DNA of 64,000 nt from Polyangia bacterium. Lineage in GTDB: Bacteria > Myxococcota_A > Polyangia > Nannocystales > Nannocystaceae. Where the stretch lies: positions 1,027,599-1,091,598 of the forward strand of contig JAUIFF010000001.1 of the NCBI GenBank assembly GCA_030429545.1, given 5' to 3'. Under the pieces are notes generated by a model. It was given only the letters and a program-made list of their open reading frames with translations, was not told where the DNA came from and searched no databases. Below are positions 33,621-41,994 of this stretch, in pieces. Made by a program: the position numbers and the translations under genes. Each line of letters begins with the position of its first letter. Position 1 is the stretch's first letter.

Positions 33621-33710
33621 AAGGGCTTCCTTGTAGCTCTCGTCGCTATGGGCAAACAATTTCTGGCAGGTATACACCCTGTTGGCGCGGGGTGCGTTGG
33701 AGAGGGAGCC

Positions 33711-34370
33711 ATGACGATTACCGCCAAGGACCTTGAACTCTCGCGCCCGTGCCCTGTCGACCTCGATGCCGAGTTTGCCAGTGCCCGCGGCAAGCGTCAC
33801 TACTGCGACCATTGCAGTAAGGACGTTCACATGCTGTCGGCCATGACCAAGGGCGAGGCTGAGAAGTTTTTGGCGGCCAACGAGGGTAAGGATATTTGTA
33901 TATCCTACAAATGTACGAGCGATGGCAAGGTTGCATTTGCACCCGAGCCAGTCGTGCCTGTTGCTTCGCTCCTCAAAAAACGGCCCAAGCGGCGCAACCG
34001 GTTAGCAACCCTCGGCATGACCGCAGCACTGGCAGCCTGTACGCCCCACGGGCCACCACAGCAGCTCCAGGAAGAGACGGTGGAGCAGGTAGAAATCGTC
34101 GCCGGCGGGTTGATGGTGCCCGACGTAGTGCCCGAACCTGAGCCCGAGCCTGAGGTCGAAGCGGTACGCGGAAAAATGGCGTTCGTCGAGGAGCAGGTCG
34201 ATGAGGTCGATGATGAAGTACCGTGCGAGACCGAGGTCGACAAGCCCGAAACTGAGACCAAGGTCGAACGCCCCATGCCACGACGTGGGCGCCGAGTTTC
34301 TCGGCCAAAACCCAAGCCCGAACCCAAACGGGTGCCCAAGGAGCGCGAAATGATGGTTGGGTTTTTGTAG
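33711..34370 (+). CDS. Cys-cluster protein with internal membrane segment and acidic/basic tail
   Basis: A 219-residue protein of unknown function. It opens with a compact Cys-rich domain (RPCPVDLDAEF, KRHYCDHCSKDVHMLS, GKDICISY; residues about 13-72) that looks like a zinc ribbon. A basic patch (KKRPKRRNRLA) leads into a hydrophobic segment TLGMTAALAAC that reads like a lipobox placed internally near residue 110. A Glu/Pro-rich and then Arg/Lys-rich tail follows. The layout suggests a cytoplasmic metal-binding head, one membrane crossing and an exported tail. The start was chosen at ATG 33711 with a GAGAGGGAG ribosome site. The TAG stop lies within TGTAGGTACA, one of the dispersed palindromes. 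Confidence 0.75.
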   Translation: MTITAKDLELSRPCPVDLDAEFASARGKRHYCDHCSKDVHMLSAMTKGEAEKFLAANEGKDICISYKCTSDGKVAFAPEPVVPVASLLKKRPKRRNRLATLGMTAALAACTPHGPPQQLQEETVEQVEIVAGGLMVPDVVPEPEPEPEVEAVRGKMAFVEEQVDEVDDEVPCETEVDKPETETKVERPMPRRGRRVSRPKPKPEPKRVPKEREMMVGFL

Positions 34371-34391
34371 GTACACAAACTGACGACAACG

Positions 34392-34425
34392 AAAAAGCCA
34401 CGGACCGCGCAGGCCCGTGGCTTTT
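34392..34425. terminator. Bidirectional Rho-independent terminator
   Basis: AAAAAGCCACGG...CCGTGGCTTTT forms a strong hairpin flanked by an A-run and a T-run between the convergent genes ending at 34370 and 34442, so it can serve both. Confidence 0.85.
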
Positions 34426-34441
34426 GCATGGAGGCGTACTG

Positions 34442-35398
34442 TTAGGGAAGTGCACAAACCCCGAGCGCCTGGTGTTGCGGCGGCGGGTCAGCATAAAACG
34501 CAACGCATTCCTCACCATTGAGGCAGGGGTCGGCCTCTTCGAGGTTGCAAAACGGGGTGCAGCAATACTCCGCCTGACAGTCCGAAAGTGCCGAAGCTTC
34601 GGCGCAGTAAAAACCTTTCAAACACTGGTTGAGGTAGGCACATTCAGAACCGTCCGTACCCGTCACTTCGCCCGGGTCCTCGAAGAAACACAGGAAGTCT
34701 TCCGAGCTTGGGTCGCCATAGCAACCCTGTCCTCCTGGACAGTTTTGAAGCAACGGGTCACAGCCAAAGAAGCACAGTGGAAGCGTCCCCTCGTTCACAT
34801 CCGGCAGGCAGACGCCGTTTTCATCGTTCGGACATGTATCGTCGCTACCGCAGTAACTTACGCAGGTGCCTGGGTCGTTGATATCGCCGGTGATACAAAG
34901 GTAGCCCTCGGAGCAGGTATCGATCCCGGAGAACGGGTTATCTTCGGTCATACACGGATCCCCGAGCACGCCATCACCGGTGATCGGGACACACTTGTTT
35001 GCGTCCCAACCAAGCGATTCAGGCAAGCTGGCGTACGAAGTACATTTCATGCCATCCGGGCAGTCTTGGGCCTTGGGATCACACATGGGCGCGTCGCCAT
35101 CACCGTCGCCATCGCCGTCGCCATCGCCATCGCCATCGCCGTCGCCGTCGCCGTCACCGTCACCGTCACCGTCACCATCACCATCACCATCGCCATCGCC
35201 ATCGCCATCGCCATCGCCATCGCCATCGCCATCGCCATCGCCATCGCCGGGACCAGCTGTTGTATCGGTATCGGATGCCGCGTCGGAGTCGGTCATCATT
35301 TCGTCGCTGTCACCACAACCTGCACTTAAAAGCAGGCCTAGGGAAAGCAGCACGCGCGCGGTCGGTAGGGTTAAACCAAGATGAAATTTTGTCCGCAT
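34442..35398 (-). CDS. Cys-rich lipoprotein with Gly-Asp repeat linker
   Basis: A 318-residue lipoprotein: signal peptide with lipobox LSAGC, a Thr/Asp stretch, then a pure (GD)n run (about residues 48-100) and a Cys-rich domain. The latter has repeated short modules with pairs such as CDPKAQDCPDGMKC, CMTEDNPFSG..C, CGSDDTCPNDENGVCLP and CCTPFCNLEEADPC, resembling the cysteine-spaced modules common in Nannocystineae surface proteins. The GD run may be flexible and calcium-binding. Two CATGT-N6-GACATGT motifs lie upstream of the start, as does one upstream of the tail-collar gene. A paralogue is encoded at 51459-52160. The start is ATG 35398; ATG 35428 is possible. Confidence 0.85.
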   Translation of the reverse strand: MRTKFHLGLTLPTARVLLSLGLLLSAGCGDSDEMMTDSDAASDTDTTAGPGDGDGDGDGDGDGDGDGDGDGDGDGDGDGDGDGDGDGDGDGDGDGDGDGDGDAPMCDPKAQDCPDGMKCTSYASLPESLGWDANKCVPITGDGVLGDPCMTEDNPFSGIDTCSEGYLCITGDINDPGTCVSYCGSDDTCPNDENGVCLPDVNEGTLPLCFFGCDPLLQNCPGGQGCYGDPSSEDFLCFFEDPGEVTGTDGSECAYLNQCLKGFYCAEASALSDCQAEYCCTPFCNLEEADPCLNGEECVAFYADPPPQHQALGVCALP

Positions 35399-35410
35399 AC
35401 GTGGGTGGTT

Positions 35411-35430
35411 GCATGTCTCTTTGGACATGT
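35411..35430 (-). promoter_or_regulatory. Operator-like GCATGTC-N6-GACATGT
   Basis: It shares the arm sequence and exact 6-bp spacer with the motif at 21037-21056, and lies 13 bp from the lipoprotein start. Confidence 0.55.
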
Positions 35431-35472
35431 AAAGTGAAAGCTTTGGGGGGACCCGAGAAGGCTAAAAAAGTT

Positions 35473-35492
35473 TCATGTTTTAAAAGACATGT
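35473..35492 (-). promoter_or_regulatory. Second operator-like TCATGTT-N6-GACATGT
   Basis: The spacer is TTAAAA. It lies 62 bp upstream of the first copy (start to start), about six helical turns, so two dimers could bind the same DNA face. The surrounding region 35431-35645 is otherwise non-coding and locally AT-rich. Confidence 0.5.
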
Positions 35493-35645
35493 TTGGGTGC
35501 GGAGATTCTTTGTGGCTCGATAACGCACTGGATGTTGGTGTTCGGTTTTGAGCGCTTATGCGCGGAACGTTGATCTCAGGCCTTTGCTCTTCAAAGTGTT
35601 GCGCGTGAAACACGCGTGGGATTCAGCGGTATCGTCGCTCACCCC

Positions 35646-36326
35646 ATGACCGTTTTCAGTCGTTGCCGTTTCATGAGTCTGTTGATCGCTGGTTGTTTTG
35701 TGGCAACCACTTTGACCGCCTGTGACGGTGGGGACTCAAAGCCCGCCGCCGATGCCAAAAAAGGTGCAGATACAAAAGAAGCGAAGGCCGAAGCCGAGGC
35801 CAAGGAGCAGCCGGCACCCAAGCCCAAAACCTTAGAGCCGGGGAAGGTCGAGTTGCCGTGGACGTTTGAGAAAGTCTCGGTCTCGCTGCCGCCCGGGACC
35901 GAGATCAACTACAAGCTCTCGGGCAAGGACGCCAAGGGCAAGGACGTCTCCGATACCTTTGCATGTAAGATCAAGAAAATCTCGAAAAAGGACGTGACGA
36001 CGGTGTGCAATACCGTCGAAACCCCGAGCAAGGACAAGGGCGCTGGGATGCCTGCAACGCGCGATTGGACGAAGTTTAGCCCGCTGTTCGCAGTCGAGCG
36101 TCCGGAGCACAAGTTGCTCAACCGCGAAAAAATCACCGTCCCTGCGGGAGAGTTCGACTGTGTGTCCGCCGAGCTTAAGGGCTTTTTTGGTGGCAACTAC
36201 ACAGTGTGGATGATCGTCGACAAACCCGGTGTGTACGCCAAGGTCATCGAAAAACCCAATGCTTCGGCCGAGGGTGACAAGACCGACAAAACCTACGAAC
36301 TCAGCGAGCTCAAACTCGCCGAGTAG
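35646..36326 (+). CDS. Lipoprotein of unknown function
   Basis: A 226-residue lipoprotein with signal peptide SLLIAGCFVATTLTAC (lipobox LTAC). A charged Lys/Ala/Glu linker (KKGADTKEAKAEAEAKEQ) is followed by a beta-rich domain (WTFEKVSVSLPPGTEINYKL..., EKITVPAGEFDCVSAELKGFFGGNYTVWMIVDKPGVYAKVIEK). The domain resembles LolA/DUF3108-like lipoprotein folds only by general pattern, and I do not assign it. The start was chosen at ATG 35646 for signal-peptide length; GTG 35616 is possible. Confidence 0.75.
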   Translation: MTVFSRCRFMSLLIAGCFVATTLTACDGGDSKPAADAKKGADTKEAKAEAEAKEQPAPKPKTLEPGKVELPWTFEKVSVSLPPGTEINYKLSGKDAKGKDVSDTFACKIKKISKKDVTTVCNTVETPSKDKGAGMPATRDWTKFSPLFAVERPEHKLLNREKITVPAGEFDCVSAELKGFFGGNYTVWMIVDKPGVYAKVIEKPNASAEGDKTDKTYELSELKLAE

Positions 36327-36620
36327 GCCGCAAAAATAGCTATGACATCCGTGCCCGACCGGGGGTTGTTTGCAATGCAGCCGCGTTCGGGCGACGAAAT
36401 TGTGTGCCCAGGTTGGCACTTGGCGAAACACAGCCTACCCCTGTCACGATGTGGGAGGGGTGTTCAGGCGAACATGTCGTGTGAGGGCACACGCGCGCCC
36501 CGTAAGTAGCTGCGGATGTATTCAATCGACTCATGAAAACGCTTCGAAAACACCTGGCACGGTAGTTGCTTTATGTCGGGGCACACACCACTCGCCACAC
36601 CACGGCGTCGGAGAACTTTC
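36327..36620. other. Non-coding upstream region of the beta-propeller gene
   Basis: No confident promoter, RNA or small gene is seen. A single ACATGTC half-site is present near 36474, but without the partner arm. Confidence 0.4.
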
Positions 36621-38810
36621 ATGCGTATTTCAACTTGGCTTGCATCTTCCCTCGGTCTCGCGCTCCTACTTTCGACTGGTTGTAGCGACAACAAGGGGCC
36701 CAACTCCCAGGACCTCGACCCCCGTCTGCTCTACCAGTTTGATAGCTGCGACGACATGCTCTCCTACCTCAAGGAGTCGTTCAAAGAGAACAGCCCGATC
36801 TATCAGGAGGGCTACTACGACTATGGCGTGCCCGAGTCCGGCGAGGACTTTGGAGGCAGCGAAGGGGACAGCGGCGACCCGGGTGACGGCGGCGTGGATC
36901 AGGGCAACGGCGGACAGGACTTCTCCGAGACCAACGTCCAGGTTGAGGGCGTCGATGAGCCCGACCTCGTCAAGACCGACGGCTCGCGCATCGCCGCACT
37001 GGCCAACGGCTCCCTCCACATGGTCGATGCGACAGGTATCACGCCCGAGCTCAAGGGCTCATTGGCGGTCGGTGCCAGTGGCAACGCGCAAATGTTCCTG
37101 GTGGGCGACCGCGTGTTCCTGCTCGACAACATGAGCGTGTGGGGCTACGGCTTCGACGAGTGGGGCGAGCCGCTGGTCGACTGGATCGACCTTCAACAGT
37201 GGTTTGGCGACGAGGTTTGGCAGGTTACGCGCATCGCTGAAATCGATGTCTCGAACCCGGGCGACATGAAAGTCCTCGCCAACCTCTATATCGCTGCCGA
37301 CTACCTGAGCGCCCGTGCCATTGGCGACACTTCGCGGGTGGTCCTGCGCTCGCGCCCGATCGGCATGCAGTTCAAGTCGCCCTACGATGTCATCGCCGAG
37401 TGGCAGGGCGAGGGGCAGGGTAACAGTGGTGGCGACGGTGGTGTCGACGATGCTCCCGTGCCCGTGCCCCCGAGCGATGGTGGCGGCGATCCGGAACCCC
37501 CGAACGATGGTGGTGGCGATCCGGAGCCAGCACCCGAACCGGCCTGGGGTGGCGACGCGGCGCAAGATGGTGTTTCGTTCCGCGGCAACAACCCCTGGGA
37601 GGACCTGTGGGAAGAGGCCGTCGAGGTTGCCAAGGCCCACAACGACCAGGTGATCGACGAGTCGGGCCCCGAAAACTGGCTACCAAAGTATGTCTTTGAG
37701 GACCTGTCTGGAGGGGCTCCTTCCTACACCGAGGGCTTGCTTGTCGACTGTGAAAACGCGATGCATCCGGGCAGCTTCTCGGGGCACAACCTGCTCAGCG
37801 TGTTGACCCTCGACCTCGGCTCTGAACTGTCGCTTGGCCACGTTGTCGGCATCTTCTCCGAGGGCGAGACCGTCTACTCCTCGCGTGAAAACCTGTACGT
37901 GGCGACCCATCCGTGGTGGTCGGCATGGAACCCGGTTGATGAGTTCACAAGCTATGTCCACAAGTTTGAGTTGGAGTCTAGCAAGTCCGAGTATGTCGCC
38001 TCGGGGCAGGTGCCGGGCTACCTGTTGAGCCAATGGGCAATGTCTGAGCACAACGGTGACCTCCGGGTTGCCAGCACCGACCAGGACGGTTGGAACACCG
38101 AGACGTCCCACAGCCTTGTCACGGTGTTGCGGGAAGAGGGCGGCGAGCTCAAGCAGGTCGGCCAGGTCGATGGCCTCGGGCAGGGCGAAGAAATCTATGC
38201 TGTCCGGTTTATGGGCGACCGCGGTTACATCGTGACCTTCCGTCAAATCGATCCGCTGTACACCTTGGACCTGACCGATCCGACATCCCCCGCGGTGAAG
38301 GGCGAGCTCAAAATCAATGGCTACTCCGCCTACCTCCACCCGGTGGCCGAGAACCTCCTGCTCGGTGTCGGTCGTGACGGCGACGACGAGGGCACCGTGT
38401 TTGGCACCCAGCTGAGCCTGTTTGATGTTTCGGACATGGCCAACCCGGTGCGGCTCCACGCGACCGACATCGGCAGCGACTGGGGTTCGTCCGAGGTCGA
38501 GTTTGACCACAAGGCATTTTTGTACTGGCAACCCAGCCAGACTGTGGTCGTGCCCGTCAACTCCTGGTCGTTTGAGGGCGATGTCGAGTCCCACTTCAAC
38601 GGTGCGCTCGGGTACCAAGTCGACGCCGAGGCCGGCTTTACGCTGCTAGGCGATGTCGAGCACGACGACGGCAACCAAGACCCATGGTGGTACGGCAACG
38701 GCATCCGGCGTTCGTTGGTGATTGGCGAAAGCCTGTACACGGTGTCGAGCATGGGGCTCAAGGCCTCCGGCTTGGCCAGCTTTGAGGACCAGGCCTGGAT
38801 CGCGTTCTAG
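36621..38810 (+). CDS. Beta-propeller domain lipoprotein (Beta_propel family)
   Basis: A 729-residue lipoprotein: signal peptide STWLASSLGLALLLSTGC, a short helical segment with DSCDDMLSYLKESF, and a Gly/Asp linker. The diagnostic NVQVEGVDEPDLVKTDGSRI motif then opens the secreted beta-propeller domain family (found with C-terminal protease inhibitors and adhesins in archaea and bacteria). Blades carry VFLLDNMSVWGYGF, VVLRSRPIGMQF, YIVTFRQIDPLYTLDLTDPTSP, LLLGVGRDGDDEGTVFGTQLSLFD and VVVPVNSWSFEG. A Pro/Asp/Gly insert (about 275-310) interrupts it. The start was chosen at ATG 36621 after the AACTTTC leader; an upstream ATG at 36573 lacks a signal peptide. A terminator follows. Confidence 0.88.
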   Translation: MRISTWLASSLGLALLLSTGCSDNKGPNSQDLDPRLLYQFDSCDDMLSYLKESFKENSPIYQEGYYDYGVPESGEDFGGSEGDSGDPGDGGVDQGNGGQDFSETNVQVEGVDEPDLVKTDGSRIAALANGSLHMVDATGITPELKGSLAVGASGNAQMFLVGDRVFLLDNMSVWGYGFDEWGEPLVDWIDLQQWFGDEVWQVTRIAEIDVSNPGDMKVLANLYIAADYLSARAIGDTSRVVLRSRPIGMQFKSPYDVIAEWQGEGQGNSGGDGGVDDAPVPVPPSDGGGDPEPPNDGGGDPEPAPEPAWGGDAAQDGVSFRGNNPWEDLWEEAVEVAKAHNDQVIDESGPENWLPKYVFEDLSGGAPSYTEGLLVDCENAMHPGSFSGHNLLSVLTLDLGSELSLGHVVGIFSEGETVYSSRENLYVATHPWWSAWNPVDEFTSYVHKFELESSKSEYVASGQVPGYLLSQWAMSEHNGDLRVASTDQDGWNTETSHSLVTVLREEGGELKQVGQVDGLGQGEEIYAVRFMGDRGYIVTFRQIDPLYTLDLTDPTSPAVKGELKINGYSAYLHPVAENLLLGVGRDGDDEGTVFGTQLSLFDVSDMANPVRLHATDIGSDWGSSEVEFDHKAFLYWQPSQTVVVPVNSWSFEGDVESHFNGALGYQVDAEAGFTLLGDVEHDDGNQDPWWYGNGIRRSLVIGESLYTVSSMGLKASGLASFEDQAWIAF

Positions 38811-38830
38811 CTAGCGTTCTCACACCCATA

Positions 38831-38865
38831 AACGCCGCGGCTGTAAATCAGTCGCGGCGTTTTTA
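38831..38865 (+). terminator. Rho-independent terminator
   Basis: AACGCCGCGG...GTCGCGGCGTTTTTAT: a GC-rich stem (ACGCCGCG/CGCGGCGT) with a trailing T-run, 20 bp after the propeller gene's stop; the A at the other side could also serve the convergent peroxidase gene. Confidence 0.85.
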
Positions 38866-38890
38866 TATGCATCGATCGAATCGGTCGCCG

Positions 38891-40267
38891 CTAGCGAAAC
38901 GGGTCGGACCAAATCGGATTACTGTAGATATCGGTCCCCGACAGGGTGTGGACAAACGCCCGCAGCTGTTCGCGCTCTTGCTGTGTGAGGTTGAGCTGCT
39001 GCGGTTGCCCCATCGGCCGCAGGCGCGGGTCGAGGCGATTGTTGCCGGGCACGGCTTGGACGTTGTTGTAGCGGTCGAGGGCATCGTCAAAGCTGTCGGA
39101 GCCGGTGTGCATGAGCGGCCCATTTGGCGGCCCGTCGCTGTGGAACATATCGCGCAGGGAGGGGGCCCGGGTAACGTCGACATCAATATTTGTATCACCA
39201 ATGATCTCGACGTTACCGTTGTTGCCGGCCTGCGGATCGATGTCGAACTCAGGGGCGCGATGGCAGCCCTGACAACCGGCCCCACCACCCACTCGCTGAC
39301 CGCCGGGACCGAACATTGGGGGGGCCAACCACAGGTCTTTGCCGGCGTTTTCTTGGGCTGTGAAATTGGGAAAGTCGACCCCGTCGTTTTGGACCTGACT
39401 GCGCCCTTGGTCGTACTTTGAGTCGAACGACTGGATGCTGCGGACAAACTGGGCGAGGGCCTGTTGCATCCTCTCCTCGGAAATTTCCGGGTCCCCGAAG
39501 GCGCAGGCAAACAGGACAGGGTAGTAGTCGGTGGCCGCGAGTTTCGCCAGCAGATCGTCGAACGACGGGTCTCCCTGTTCGCCGCTGTAACCCATCTCGG
39601 CGTGGTCACGGATCGGCTGGGTTGTTTGCTCCTCTAGCGTGTCAGCCCGCTCGTCCCAAAAAAATCGCCGCTCCTGGGCAAAGCGAGCGTTGACCAGGCG
39701 CATGGAATGGCGCCCGGTCGAACCGTTGACGCCCTGGCTCACCTGTTCGTTGTCGCCGAAGGCAAAGGCTTGCTGGTGGCAGCTGGCACAGGCAACGGTG
39801 TTGTTGGACGAGAGCGCGGTATCGTAAAACAACACCCGGCCGAGTGTCGCCCCGTGGTTGGTAATTGGGTTGTCGCCGGTGTTGTCGCGGTTGACATAGT
39901 TGGGAACAGGCTGGTTTGCATATGCAAAAGGACTGGCCGGGAGGTCGAGGTTGTCGAGGACCTCCGGAGCTTCGTAGTCGCACACAACCGGTTGTGGGCC
40001 TTCGGTATCCGACGAACTCGCAGTATCGGTCTCGCTGTCGCTTTCGCCTGTGGTCCCCGTGTCGTCGGTGTCTGGATCGCCCGTCGTCGGGTCGCCGGTT
40101 GGCTGCGAGGTTGTCCCGTCCTGGGTGTCGCTGGTCTGGCTGTCGCTTTGGCTCGATCCGGCGTCTGAGCTATCCGAATCGAACATGGGGCCTTCCCCAG
40201 GAAGGCAGGCGGACAGGCACAACGCGGTGACGAGAGCTGGAAAACAAATGCGGGGGTTGGCGATCAT
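38891..40267 (-). CDS. Di-haem cytochrome c peroxidase-like lipoprotein
   Basis: A 458-residue lipoprotein with lipobox LSAC, a Thr/Ser/Asp linker (to about 95), then a MauG/cytochrome c peroxidase fold. Haem motif 1 is CASCHQQAF, preceded by LGRVLFYDTALSSNNTVACAS; haem motif 2 is GCQGCHRAPEF. MRLVNARF, ERRFFWDERADTLEEQ and APSLRDMFHSDGPPNGPLMH are standard family segments. It probably reduces peroxides with c-type electron donors, or oxidises a protein or small molecule as in MauG. AAGGAGA before ATG 40267 fixes the start. It is divergent from the FGGY kinase gene. Confidence 0.92.
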   Translation of the reverse strand: MIANPRICFPALVTALCLSACLPGEGPMFDSDSSDAGSSQSDSQTSDTQDGTTSQPTGDPTTGDPDTDDTGTTGESDSETDTASSSDTEGPQPVVCDYEAPEVLDNLDLPASPFAYANQPVPNYVNRDNTGDNPITNHGATLGRVLFYDTALSSNNTVACASCHQQAFAFGDNEQVSQGVNGSTGRHSMRLVNARFAQERRFFWDERADTLEEQTTQPIRDHAEMGYSGEQGDPSFDDLLAKLAATDYYPVLFACAFGDPEISEERMQQALAQFVRSIQSFDSKYDQGRSQVQNDGVDFPNFTAQENAGKDLWLAPPMFGPGGQRVGGGAGCQGCHRAPEFDIDPQAGNNGNVEIIGDTNIDVDVTRAPSLRDMFHSDGPPNGPLMHTGSDSFDDALDRYNNVQAVPGNNRLDPRLRPMGQPQQLNLTQQEREQLRAFVHTLSGTDIYSNPIWSDPFR

Positions 40268-40418
40268 CGGGTCTCCTTGACGTGCCAGTGCCCGCTCGAC
40301 CCGGCGATGGGTCAATTCGAATTGTCAACCGTCGGTAAAGCGCGAGTCGTCTGCGAATGGCCGTGTCGTGGGTCGATTTTCGCCGACACAGCCGACCTCG
40401 GACTGTTAGTGTTGGTGG

Positions 40419-41975
40419 GTGACAGACCCGGTCATCATCGCCATCGACTGCGGTACCCAAAGTGTCCGCGCGATTGCGTTTGATCCCCGGGGAAACATCC
40501 TCGCGCGCAAACGCGTGGTGATTGAGCCGTACTTCTCCGAGCACCCGGGTTGGGCCGAGCAACATGCCGACTACTATTGGGAGCGGCTTTGCGAGGCCAC
40601 ACAGGGGCTGCTGGCTACCTCCGCGTTTGCGGCCGATGCGATTTGCGGGGTCGCCCTCACGACCCAACGCGGCACGGTTGTCGATGTCGACGACCACGGC
40701 AAACCGCTGCGCCCGGCAATTACCTGGCTCGACCAGCGGCGGTGCGAGGGTTTACCACCCATTGGTGGCCTTTGGGGCATGCTCTTTAAGCTAGCTGGTG
40801 TGTCCGAAACAGTTGCGAGTTTTCAGGCCAATGGCGAGGACAATTGGGTGCGTGTACACCAGCCCGAGATTTGGAAGAAGGTGCACAAGCACCTTTTGCT
40901 GTCGGGTTACCTCAGCTATCGCCTCGTCGGTCAGTTTGTCGACTCGGTAGCTTCCCAGGTCGGGTACTTTCCATTTGACTACAAGAATCTGTGTTGGGCC
41001 AAGTCACGCGATTGGAAGTGGCAGTCGTGCTGTGTCGCCCGCGAGCAGCTGCCCGAGTTGATCCCGCCGGGCGAACCATTGGGTGCAATTACACCAAGTG
41101 CCGCCGAGGCTACCGGTTTGCCCAGCGGGACTCCGATGATCGCCGCTGCCGCGGACAAGGCCTGCGAAGTCCTCGGATCGGGCTGTCTCGACCCCGACGT
41201 CGGTTGTTTGAGCTTTGGCACCACCGCCACGATCAACACGACCCGCAGCGATTACCTCGAAGTGATTCCGCTGGTCCCACCGTACCCGGCTGCACTGCCG
41301 GGTGCCTACAACACCGAGTTGATGATCTTCCGCGGGTTTTGGATGGTGAGCTGGTTCAAGCAGGAATTTGGCCACCCCGAGCGGCTGTTGGCTGAGCAAC
41401 AAAACACCACGCCGGAGCAGTTGTTCGACCGCCTTGTCGCCGAGGTCCCCCCCGGGTCGATGGGCTTGATGCTCCAGCCCTATTGGTCGCCAGGTGTGCG
41501 CGAGCCCGGGCCAGAGGCCAAGGGGGCAATGATCGGTTTTGGTGATGTACATACACGGGCCCATGTCTATCGGGCGATTTTAGAAGGGCTGCTCTACGCC
41601 CTGCGCGAGTGGGGCGAGCGCATTGAGAAGCGGGGGAAAACCAAAATTCGTCGGCTACGGGTGGCCGGTGGCGGTTCGCAAAGTGATGCGGCCATGCAGA
41701 TTACGGCCGACATGTTTGGTCTACCAGCAGCCCGTCCCCATACCCACGACACCTCTGCGCTCGGCGCTGCGATCGATGCTGCCGTCGGCCTTGGCCTGCA
41801 TCGCGATTTCCCCACGGCAATTGCCGAGATGACCCGGGTCGGTGATGTGTTTGAGCCCAACGCCGCAGCGAGCGGCATGTACGATGCGCTGTTTCGCCGG
41901 GTGTACAAAAAGATGTACCAGCAACTACGTCCGCTCTATGCGGCGATCCGGGATATCACCGGCTATCCCCCTTGA
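40419..41975 (+). CDS. FGGY-family carbohydrate kinase
   Basis: A 518-residue ATP-dependent sugar kinase with actin-like fold. [21 protein letters not shown] is the phosphate-1 motif; [11 protein letters not shown] and [11 protein letters not shown] lie in domain [15 protein letters not shown] is the phosphate-2 loop; [25 protein letters not shown] is the adenosine motif. The enzyme phosphorylates a polyol or pentulose such as xylulose or glycerol; the sugar cannot be named. The start is GTG 40419. No sugar transporter or isomerase genes are adjacent. Confidence 0.92.
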   Translation: MTDPVIIAIDCGTQSVRAIAFDPRGNILARKRVVIEPYFSEHPGWAEQHADYYWERLCEATQGLLATSAFAADAICGVALTTQRGTVVDVDDHGKPLRPAITWLDQRRCEGLPPIGGLWGMLFKLAGVSETVASFQANGEDNWVRVHQPEIWKKVHKHLLLSGYLSYRLVGQFVDSVASQVGYFPFDYKNLCWAKSRDWKWQSCCVAREQLPELIPPGEPLGAITPSAAEATGLPSGTPMIAAAADKACEVLGSGCLDPDVGCLSFGTTATINTTRSDYLEVIPLVPPYPAALPGAYNTELMIFRGFWMVSWFKQEFGHPERLLAEQQNTTPEQLFDRLVAEVPPGSMGLMLQPYWSPGVREPGPEAKGAMIGFGDVHTRAHVYRAILEGLLYALREWGERIEKRGKTKIRRLRVAGGGSQSDAAMQITADMFGLPAARPHTHDTSALGAAIDAAVGLGLHRDFPTAIAEMTRVGDVFEPNAAASGMYDALFRRVYKKMYQQLRPLYAAIRDITGYPP

Positions 41976-41994
41976 GTCGACTTTCGCCGGTCGC

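Noticed and set aside
35097..35250. Tandem short repeats resembling a CRISPR array
   Set aside because: These are 6-bp (GTCGCC/ATCGCC) coding repeats of the Gly-Asp linker, with no spacers.
34424..35329. Long antisense frame with [13 protein letters not shown] repeats
   Set aside because: It arises from reading the GD-repeat DNA backwards; no start signal or domain.
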